Assembly: GCA_039029935.1 (NCBI GenBank)
Contig: JBCCFC010001034.1
Location: forward strand, 1 to 5,065
Source: G039029935 sp039029935
GTDB taxonomy: Bacteria; Chloroflexota; Anaerolineae; Caldilineales; Caldilineaceae
DNA length: 5,065 bases
Reading direction: 5' to 3'
Shown: positions 1-4,973 of the stretch, piece after piece
Layout of the letters: each line of letters opens with the position of its first letter
Numbering within the stretch: position 1 is the first letter of the stretch
Notes under the pieces: model-generated
Database searches by the model: none
What the model was told of the DNA's origin: nothing
What the model saw: only the letters and a program-made list of their open reading frames with translations
Translations under genes and position numbers: made by a program

Positions 1-298
1 CGACCAGAAAGAGGAGGGTGACAGCGGTTGCGCCAAAGAGTGCGCTGAGGATATTTATGCGCCATGCCCAGTTGCCGATAGGAAAGAGCACGTGACTCCA
101 TATTGTGCCAAGCAGCGTGTACAGTGGGTAGCCTGTGGGGTGGGCAATGCGCCATGTAGGGCCGATTAGTTGAAACTCTAGGCTGTCGCTAAATAGCTCT
201 GTGATACTGGGGGCAGTGGTTGCGGCGTATAGCAAAAAGGTTGCCAGCCATACCAACATCGGCAAAAAAAAAGCGAGTCGCCCTTGAATTAAACTCAT
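1..298 (-). CDS. DUF2723 (GT117/TMEM260-like) membrane protein, N-terminal part, cut by the left edge
   Basis: This frame opens with ATG at 298 and stays open through 99 codons to base 1, so the C-terminal bulk is missing. Residues about 9-27 form a hydrophobic first membrane helix. They are followed by a loop with D38-S-L-E41, matching the acidic DSGE-type motif of the family, then the very characteristic H53-P-T-G-Y-P-L-Y60. A W-A-W-R-I-N-I-L-S-A-L-F segment (77-88) leads into a second helix. This order (TM1, acidic loop, HPTGYPLY, WR-N-LSAL) is the N-terminal signature of DUF2723 proteins, polytopic inner-membrane proteins related to glycosyltransferase family GT117 and eukaryotic TMEM260, an O-mannosyltransferase. 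The glycosyl donor and acceptor here are unknown. A weak AGAAGAAG ribosome binding site (305-312, complement) precedes the start. The gene is divergent from the hydroxyacid dehydrogenase, so a link with the catabolic genes is not implied. Confidence 0.85.
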   Translation of the reverse strand, partial: MSLIQGRLAFFLPMLVWLATFLLYAATTAPSITELFSDSLEFQLIGPTWRIAHPTGYPLYTLLGTIWSHVLFPIGNWAWRINILSALFGATAVTLLFLV

Positions 299-354
299 GA
301 TATACTTCTTCTGCTTTTATCAATTGATTTTATAACGACAAAGACAAAAGTATA

Positions 355-368
355 CACGGTAAACCGTG
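355..368. promoter_or_regulatory. Candidate operator: inverted repeat CACGGT-AA-ACCGTG
   Basis: Two perfect 6-bp arms (355-360 and 363-368) are separated by AA. The element lies in the divergent intergenic region, touches the best -10-like hexamer (TATACA, 351-356), and sits 38 bp before the dehydrogenase start. A compact 14-bp dyad in this position is what a dimeric helix-turn-helix repressor would bind. No regulator gene is in the window, so the family cannot be named. A 12-of-14 dyad can arise by chance in several kilobases, but its position makes it worth listing. Confidence 0.45.
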
Positions 369-371
369 ATT

Positions 372-407
372 AAATCAAACAATTACTAGGAGAAAATCAA
401 ACAATTA
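372..407 (+). repeat. 14-bp direct repeat flanking the dehydrogenase ribosome binding site
   Basis: AAATCAAACAATTA occurs exactly at 372-385 and again at 394-407. The period is 22 bp and the 8 bases between are CTAGGAGA. The second copy ends on the A of the dehydrogenase ATG. The spacer supplies the only good Shine-Dalgarno sequence (AGGAG, 388-392). The layout suggests either a small local duplication or paired protein or RNA binding sites two helical turns apart. Confidence 0.75.
388..392 (+). promoter_or_regulatory. Ribosome binding site AGGAG of the dehydrogenase, unusually far from its ATG
   Basis: AGGAG ends 14 nt before ATG 407, longer than the usual 5-10 nt and longer than the 7-9 nt seen for the other complete genes in this window. 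No better site lies closer. The next in-frame ATG (422, residue 6) is even further away, so 407 remains the best start. The extra distance is filled by the second copy of the 14-bp direct repeat. Confidence 0.6.
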
Positions 408-1450
408 TGTCTAGTTTAATTATGATCCACGCCAATGTAGATACCCACTGGCCTTTTGTCGGGCAATTTTTTCACGAAACGTGGGAACAACAGGATGAAA
501 CGCATTTTAAACGACTTTTGGCTGCAGATGGGCGCGATTTGGGGCAGACCTTGGGGGGGATGGAAAGCGAAGGCGTAGACCTGAGTGCAGTCACGCGCTT
601 GGCCGTGATGGGTGTGCCTGTGACCGTTGATTGTCTGAAGATGCTGCCTGCTCTGGATGAGGCGACTCTCATCCGTGTCTATATGGGTGGGCATTTGGAT
701 GAAGCATGTCAAGCCTATCTAGAAGAAAAAGGGGTCAGCGTCTATGACCACAAGAGCGAAGGCTTCTGGGGGCAATCTGTCTCCGAATTTGCGCTGGGGT
801 TGACCATCTGTGGGCTGCGTCGCATCCCGCAGAATCACCACTCCATCATCACCAGCCACGCCGCATGGGAAGCCTATCGTCCTGTGCCACATGGTGGCCC
901 CGGCACATTGGGGCATCAATTCTCCGATGACAACCGCTTTACCTGTGGCACGATTGAGGGCAAACGCGTGCGTGTCGTCGGTGCAGGCAACATCGGTAGT
1001 CGCTATGCCAGCTTCACCAGCATGATGGGGGCCGATGTCGCTGCTTGGGACCCCTTTGCACCGGAAGCCAGTTTTCACCGCGCGGGGTCACGCCGTGAAA
1101 TGCACTTGGATGAATTGGTCAAGGATGCCGAAATCTTTGCACCCATGTTGCCTATTACACCCAATACACGGGGGTTGGTGACAGAGGCACATATCGACGC
1201 ATTACCCAAAGGCTGTCTGGTCATTCTGGCGACGCGTGCCAAAATTTGCGATGTGGATGCCATCCGTCGTCGCGTTATGGCCGATGAAATCGCACTAGCC
1301 GCCGATGTCTTTGATATGGAGCCAGTGCCGCTGGATGATCCGCTGCTGGGGCGGCACAATGTCGTGCATACACCGCATTTAGCAGGGCGCACGATTGACG
1401 CCAACCGTGAATGGGTGAAGCGATTGACAGACCAATTTAAGCCGATGTAG
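407..1450 (+). CDS. D-2-hydroxyacid dehydrogenase family protein (SerA-like, NAD-dependent)
   Basis: A 347-residue cytosolic oxidoreductase of the D-isomer-specific 2-hydroxyacid dehydrogenase family, which interconverts 2-hydroxy and 2-keto acids using NAD(H). The order is a divergent N-terminal substrate-binding half (1-120), the S-V-S-E-F-A-L-G-L helix (124-132), then a Rossmann domain with G192-A-G-N-I-G-S198. D215 ends the second strand (W-D-P-F), favouring NAD over NADP. The catalytic triad is visible as R277 (L-A-T-R), E305 (V-F-D-M-E-P) and H324 (H-T-P-H-L-A-G). The segment between the 124-132 helix and the Rossmann glycines is roughly 15-20 residues longer than in typical phosphoglycerate dehydrogenases, and the usual A-R-G after the catalytic Arg reads R-A-K. 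The substrate is therefore unlikely to be simply 3-phosphoglycerate. It probably leads a pair with the dioxygenase 104 nt downstream. Confidence 0.9.
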   Translation: MSSLIMIHANVDTHWPFVGQFFHETWEQQDETHFKRLLAADGRDLGQTLGGMESEGVDLSAVTRLAVMGVPVTVDCLKMLPALDEATLIRVYMGGHLDEACQAYLEEKGVSVYDHKSEGFWGQSVSEFALGLTICGLRRIPQNHHSIITSHAAWEAYRPVPHGGPGTLGHQFSDDNRFTCGTIEGKRVRVVGAGNIGSRYASFTSMMGADVAAWDPFAPEASFHRAGSRREMHLDELVKDAEIFAPMLPITPNTRGLVTEAHIDALPKGCLVILATRAKICDVDAIRRRVMADEIALAADVFDMEPVPLDDPLLGRHNVVHTPHLAGRTIDANREWVKRLTDQFKPM

Positions 1451-1474
1451 GCGAAACAACCAGAAATAGATAGA

Positions 1475-1515
1475 ACCCAGAAGTCGAGTTTTTGCCAAAA
1501 ACTCGACTTCTAGGT
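1475..1515. repeat. Long near-perfect hairpin between dehydrogenase and dioxygenase genes
   Basis: AGAAGTCGAGTTTTTG (1479-1494) and CAAAAACTCGACTTCT (1496-1511) are perfect 16-bp complementary arms around a single C. After one mismatch (1478/1512), three more pairs (ACC/GGT) extend it to 1475-1515. It begins 25 nt after the dehydrogenase stop and ends 39 nt before the dioxygenase start. It could be a terminator or attenuator, a transcript-stabilising or RNase III-cleaved stem, or a copy of a dispersed palindromic repeat. No U-tract follows on either strand, though T5 and A5 runs lie inside the stem. Confidence 0.85.
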
Positions 1516-1540
1516 GGCTGGAATGATGGCTATTGCCAAA

Positions 1541-1545
1541 AAGGA
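1541..1545 (+). promoter_or_regulatory. Ribosome binding site AAGGA that fixes the dioxygenase start at 1555
   Basis: AAGGA lies 9 nt before ATG 1555. The same frame is open back to a TTG at 1492, which would add 21 residues. That TTG sits inside the 1475-1515 hairpin and has no ribosome binding site, and the extra residues do not resemble a PhyH N-terminus. The ATG is preferred. Confidence 0.75.
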
Positions 1546-1554
1546 AAATCACAC

Positions 1555-2415
1555 ATGCTTGACTTTGTACCTGCAAGCGAAAAACAACTCAATCACTTTG
1601 ATGAACATGGCTATCTGGTTGTACGCAATGCTCTGGATAGCGAGATGGTTGCCAAATTGATTGCCGTTAGTGACCGTCTGGTTGACAGCGATATTGAGCA
1701 GAATCGTCAGCGCAAACCGGATGGGCTGTATGATGGCTATCGCAACTGTATTTCGCTGGATGAGGCGTATATTCCGCTGTTGGCGCATCCGACCATCTTT
1801 CCTCTGGTAGTTCAACTGTTGGGGGGCAACCTCCATCTGATCACATCGCACCTCATCTACAAGCATCCTGACCCACCCGGCACACCACCCACACGCCGTG
1901 AACCGCACTGGCATCGTGATTATGGCATCGCCAACCGTGACATGGGCAACGCCACCGCCTCACGCATCATCCTCAAGTGCGCCTACTATCTCACCGACTT
2001 GAGCCAGCCCAATTCTGGTGTAACGTTGGTTGCGCCGGGCAGCAATCGACTGACCGAGCCCATAGAGATTCCCGATGGGGCAGTAGACCCTGTCAACGTG
2101 GCTGAACCGCTGCTCAACCCAGGGGACTGTCTCATCTTTGAGAATCGCACATGGCACGCAGGCGGGAGCAACCTCACCAGTTGGATTCGCAAAACCGTGA
2201 TGTTTGGCTATGGCTATCGCTGGATTATGCCCATCGACTATCGACAGCAAGAGGCCAGCATGATGGATAAAATGACACGGTTTGAGCGTTTTTTGGTCGG
2301 TGGCCGTTGGGATGAAGGGACGCATTATGTCTCCAATGGCGGGACCAATCCATTGAATGAGTGGTGTGAGGCACATGGGGTTCCATTTACACGCTTTTCT
2401 GGACCCGGTGGATAG
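1555..2415 (+). CDS. Phytanoyl-CoA dioxygenase (PhyH) family Fe(II)/2-oxoglutarate oxygenase
   Basis: A 286-residue cytosolic non-haem iron oxygenase, the usual PhyH-family length. The N-terminus has the family opening (Q-L-N-H-F-D-E-H-G-Y-L-V-V-R-N, 11-25). The double-stranded beta-helix core carries the iron ligands H120 and D122 in P-H-W-H-R-D, and the distal H201 in T-W-H-A-G-G. R212 (S-W-I-R-K) is at the right distance to hold 2-oxoglutarate. N-S-G-V-T-L-V-A-P-G-S (153-163) is the usual PhyH strand before the variable substrate loop. The family couples 2-oxoglutarate decarboxylation to hydroxylation or related oxidation of small molecules. Substrates range from acyl-CoA to ectoine and many natural products, so the reaction here is open. 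The gene follows the dehydrogenase on the same strand and ends 5 bp from the convergent sulfatase stop. Confidence 0.92.
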   Translation: MLDFVPASEKQLNHFDEHGYLVVRNALDSEMVAKLIAVSDRLVDSDIEQNRQRKPDGLYDGYRNCISLDEAYIPLLAHPTIFPLVVQLLGGNLHLITSHLIYKHPDPPGTPPTRREPHWHRDYGIANRDMGNATASRIILKCAYYLTDLSQPNSGVTLVAPGSNRLTEPIEIPDGAVDPVNVAEPLLNPGDCLIFENRTWHAGGSNLTSWIRKTVMFGYGYRWIMPIDYRQQEASMMDKMTRFERFLVGGRWDEGTHYVSNGGTNPLNEWCEAHGVPFTRFSGPGG

Positions 2416-2420
2416 GGTTC

Positions 2421-3941
2421 TCATGTCCAATAATTGTGTGCTGCCGTCTTCATCACATACCGTTTACGTGGCAATGGCAGTGGGTCCTGTGTCCGCAACA
2501 TCCATGTCAACAAATCGGCCATCAGTTCCTGCTGCTTTTCAACCACATTCGCCTGCCCAAAACGGTTGTCCAACTCGGATGGATCATCGACGAGATTGTA
2601 GAGCGCACCGTTGCCCTGCATATCCCACGTTAACTTCCAGTCACCTTTACGCACCATGCGCATCTGCCCACATTGCGTCCAGCTATTCAAACAGTCATAT
2701 TTGCCCCACGTGACTGTATTATCCCCGCGACCATCCTTGCTCACTGACCCCACCTGGCGTCCATCATCGCTGGGATCAAGGTCTTCATCCCAGCCATAAT
2801 AGTGTCCACCAAAGCCATGCTCGGCATAGGCACTGGCAAACTCGGCTTCGGGATAGGCTTGCCCGGTCAGCAGCGGCCATAGGCTACGCCCCTGAGTGCC
2901 AACGGGTATTTTTGCACCAATGGCTTCGCAAAGCGTGGGCAGGATATCAGCAATGGAAATATGGGCGGGATGGGCATCATCCTGTTGCGTAACGCCTGGC
3001 CCTGTGACGATAAAGGGGATGCGTGACAGGGCTTCGGGTAAATTGGGGCCTTTGCGCATCAACCCATATTCGCCCACAAAGTCACCGTGATCCGACAGGA
3101 AAATGATGATGGTGTCGTCACGCAGCCCTGCCTGCTCTAGGAATGCCACAAAGCGTTTAATCTGGTCATCGAGCAGGCGTAACAAGCCCAAATAGTTGGC
3201 GCGCGCTCTGGGCAGATGCTCGGCAAAGTCGGGAAAGGCCAGCATGAACGATTCACGACACCATTCATATTTGAAGCCCTTGGTTGCCAGTGTCGATTCA
3301 TCCGCAATCGTGGGTGGCAGGTCTTCGGGTGGAAACATCGAATAGTAGGGTTCCGGTACTTGATAGGGGTTGTGCGGTTCGGGGAAACTGAGCCAGAGAA
3401 AGAACGGGTTGTCCTCAGCCAGCCCCTCAATCCATTCCTGTGCTTTGTTCACAATGCGATAGGGGAATTGGACCTCGATGGGGAAAGGTGTTGGTTCCAG
3501 CGATACTTGAAAATGCGTCTCCCGCATAAAATCTTCAAACGCCTGATACTCTGGTGTGCTGTCCCCATCCTCAGTATTTAGATGCCCTGCACCATACCAA
3601 AAGTCAACATCATCGCGTGTGAGATAAGTATGGTTCTTACCACAAAGAGCCGTTTGATAGCCCTGCCCCCTAAAGACCTCGAACATATCTTGGGCATAGG
3701 TGGCATCCTCCAGATTGTGGTTGGTGCGCACTCGTGTCGCGTTGGGGTAGCGTCCCGTCAACATGCTGACACGGGCCGGACCACAGGCGGGTACAGTGGT
3801 GTAGGCGCGAGCAAACCATGCCCCTTGGCGCGCCAGTTCATCTTGAAAGGGCGTGGTGTCCAGCGGGAAACCTTCACGGGTGGTCAGGTCGGCGCGTTGC
3901 TGGTCGGTCATGATGATGACGACATTTGGTTGTTTGTTCAT
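2421..3941 (-). CDS. Formylglycine-dependent sulfatase (Cys type), predicted cytosolic
   Basis: A 506-residue sulfatase of the alkaline-phosphatase superfamily, complete from ATG (AAAGGA 7 nt upstream, complement of 3949-3954) to TGA. It hydrolyses a sulfate ester. The core shows metal ligands D13 and probably Q14 (M-T-D-Q-Q-R), and the maturation motif C53-G-P-A-R57 followed by L-T-G-R (61-64). C53 would be oxidised to formylglycine by a separate enzyme not encoded here. Further active-site residues are K102/H104 (C-G-K-N-H), H190 (P-E-P-H-N-P-Y), D284/H285 (L-S-D-H-G-D) and K297 (M-R-K-G-P). No signal peptide or lipobox is present: the protein starts with hydrophilic residues directly before the first core strand. 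It therefore probably acts on a small imported sulfated compound rather than on an external polysaccharide. Its partner upstream on the same strand is the HpcH/HpaI-type aldolase. The exact sulfatase subfamily is not assigned. Confidence 0.93.
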   Translation of the reverse strand: MNKQPNVVIIMTDQQRADLTTREGFPLDTTPFQDELARQGAWFARAYTTVPACGPARVSMLTGRYPNATRVRTNHNLEDATYAQDMFEVFRGQGYQTALCGKNHTYLTRDDVDFWYGAGHLNTEDGDSTPEYQAFEDFMRETHFQVSLEPTPFPIEVQFPYRIVNKAQEWIEGLAEDNPFFLWLSFPEPHNPYQVPEPYYSMFPPEDLPPTIADESTLATKGFKYEWCRESFMLAFPDFAEHLPRARANYLGLLRLLDDQIKRFVAFLEQAGLRDDTIIIFLSDHGDFVGEYGLMRKGPNLPEALSRIPFIVTGPGVTQQDDAHPAHISIADILPTLCEAIGAKIPVGTQGRSLWPLLTGQAYPEAEFASAYAEHGFGGHYYGWDEDLDPSDDGRQVGSVSKDGRGDNTVTWGKYDCLNSWTQCGQMRMVRKGDWKLTWDMQGNGALYNLVDDPSELDNRFGQANVVEKQQELMADLLTWMLRTQDPLPLPRKRYVMKTAAHNYWT

Positions 3942-3979
3942 GTGATGGTCCTTTGGTTTGTGGAAAGTTAGCGTGGTTT

Positions 3980-4035
3980 AGATTGGACCAATGGAAACCT
4001 CAATTTGGGAATTGAGGCTTCCATTGGTCCAATCT
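3980..4035 (-). repeat. 26-bp-arm hairpin between aldolase and sulfatase genes
   Basis: Arms 3980-4005 and 4010-4035 are complementary over 26 positions around a TGGG loop, with one exception: A3997 opposite C4018. In a minus-strand RNA these become U and G, a wobble pair, so the stem is continuous only in the transcript of the aldolase-sulfatase strand. Each arm contains an inner palindrome, ATTGG-A-CCAAT (left, 3982-3992). The stem starts 14 nt after the aldolase stop and ends 38 nt before the sulfatase start. No U-tract follows, so a standard intrinsic terminator is not shown. Attenuation, partial termination or RNA processing is possible. Confidence 0.88.
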
Positions 4036-4049
4036 GTTTGCATTGTGCG

Positions 4050-4871
4050 CTACAAATTAATATTGCCCATCTCCGCACCGTCGGCCTCTTCATCCAGTGC
4101 AGCTTTGATTGCATCCAAGTCTTGACGCATGGCATTGCGGAATGCGCTGACATCGACACCATGCACAATCAAATTGGCCCCCATCTTGGCCCACTTGATC
4201 TCTTGGTCCATGCCATTGGCGTAGGCGATGTGATTGCCTGCACCAAGCCCTGCTGCACGGGCTTTGGTGATGATGGTCTCAACCGCCTCAATATAGCGTG
4301 GATGGGTGTACTGCTCTGGGATGCCCAAGTTACAACTCAGGTCATGGGGACCAATCAGCACGGCATCCAGCCCCTCCACCGCCAGAATATCATCCAATGC
4401 TTCAATGGCGGCCACGCTTTCGATGTTGGCAATGGCGACGTTGTTGGCATTGCGTGTCGTCAAATACTCATCCAACTCTGGCTCCAAGGCTGCCTGCCCC
4501 GTCAAGGCGTTGTACAGCTTTGCTCCTTTCAGTGGACGATACTTGACCGCACCCACAAGGTCCTGTATTTGCTCGACGCGTTCGAGATAGGGCGCAATGA
4601 CCCCCTGCGCACCACCGTCCAAAGCCATCGCCGCTTGATATGGGTCGGGGCTGGGGATGCGCACAATCGGTGCGACATCGTTGGCGGCATAGAGCCGACA
4701 CATCCACGACAACATCGCACGATCATGTGCAATGTGTTCAGTGTCGATAAAGGCAAAGTCCAGCCCAATGGCTTTGGCGACAGGCGGCCACAGCGGTGAG
4801 ATGGCCGTGACCATCGTGCCATAGACTTTTTCGCCGCTGTGCAGCCGTTGACGTATTTCTTTTCCGTTCAT
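4050..4871 (-). CDS. HpcH/HpaI aldolase family protein (class II, metal-dependent)
   Basis: A 273-residue cytosolic TIM-barrel aldolase of the HpcH/HpaI/citrate lyase beta family, close in pattern to 4-hydroxy-2-oxoheptanedioate aldolase and 2-dehydro-3-deoxyglucarate aldolase. These make or cleave 2-keto acids, usually releasing pyruvate and an aldehyde. The key residues are present in order: catalytic H46 in F-I-D-T-E-H, R71 in I-V-R-I-P, G-G-A-Q-G-V-I-A-P (86-94) next to the active site, metal ligand E151 in A-N-I-E-S, and metal ligand D177 in G-P-H-D-L-S. The start is well supported by AAGGAGA (complement of 4881-4887), 9 nt from the ATG. The last dozen residues (E-E-A-D-G-A-E-M-G-N-I-N-L) look like a loose tail. 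It is the first gene of a probable pair with the sulfatase 108 nt downstream. The actual aldehyde product is not predictable. Confidence 0.92.
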   Translation of the reverse strand: MNGKEIRQRLHSGEKVYGTMVTAISPLWPPVAKAIGLDFAFIDTEHIAHDRAMLSWMCRLYAANDVAPIVRIPSPDPYQAAMALDGGAQGVIAPYLERVEQIQDLVGAVKYRPLKGAKLYNALTGQAALEPELDEYLTTRNANNVAIANIESVAAIEALDDILAVEGLDAVLIGPHDLSCNLGIPEQYTHPRYIEAVETIITKARAAGLGAGNHIAYANGMDQEIKWAKMGANLIVHGVDVSAFRNAMRQDLDAIKAALDEEADGAEMGNINL

Positions 4872-4973
4872 GATCAGTGTTCTCCTTGTAGTATGAATTT
4901 ATGGTATCTGCAATGCATCAGCCATCTCTATTACACGCAGTAGGCCGAAAAAGTACTAAATAGGAGAAATTTT
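4872..4973. promoter_or_regulatory. Leader and presumed promoter region upstream of the aldolase
   Basis: About 100 A+T-leaning bases upstream of the aldolase start, which must contain its promoter on the minus strand. Apart from the strong ribosome binding site (4881-4887), no -35/-10 pair at good spacing is evident. The dyad seen at 355-368 is not repeated here, which argues against one shared repressor site for both gene pairs. Confidence 0.35.

Larger units (their letters stand above)
299..406. promoter_or_regulatory. Divergent intergenic region between the DUF2723 gene and the dehydrogenase gene
   Basis: These 108 A+T-rich bases must hold the promoters of two outward-facing genes. On the + strand, TATACA at 351-356 is the best -10-like hexamer, but no -35 at good spacing stands out: TTGATT at 324-329 is 21 bp away. 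On the complement, the A/T stretch around 328-335 could serve as a -10 for the DUF2723 gene. No promoter can be called with confidence. The region also contains the inverted repeat at 355-368 and the direct repeat at 372-407, listed separately. Confidence 0.5.

Noticed and set aside
241..298. Run of nine A (264-272) as a possible frameshift or sequencing error in the DUF2723 gene
   Set aside because: The frame continues correctly on both sides, giving helix 1 and then HPTGYPLY, so the run is read properly as it stands.
324..356. TTGATT (324-329) with TATACA (351-356) as a dehydrogenase promoter
   Set aside because: The 21-bp spacing is too long for a standard promoter and both hexamers are imperfect.
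1492..1554. N-terminal extension of the dioxygenase from TTG 1492
   Set aside because: The TTG is inside the hairpin, has no ribosome site, and the 21 added residues are unlike PhyH N-termini. ATG 1555 has AAGGA at 9 nt.
2400..2429. TGGAC...GTCCA pairing around the convergent stops, considered as a shared terminator
   Set aside because: Only 5 outer pairs with a 20-nt interior that pairs poorly and no T-run. Chance is a sufficient explanation.
1549..2430. Open frames on the minus strand across the dioxygenase gene (1549-1914, 1960-2430)
   Set aside because: They are antisense to a clear PhyH gene, with no ribosome sites and no recognisable protein pattern.
3216..3971. Two + strand frames opposite the sulfatase (3216-3581 and 3582-3971)
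   Set aside because: The translations are the low-complexity shadows expected opposite a conserved coding frame, and the sulfatase motifs on the minus strand explain the region.
4005..4799. 264-codon open frame on the + strand opposite the aldolase
   Set aside because: It lies antisense to a gene with full catalytic motifs and a strong ribosome site. Its translation resembles no family, and its start falls inside the 3980-4035 hairpin.
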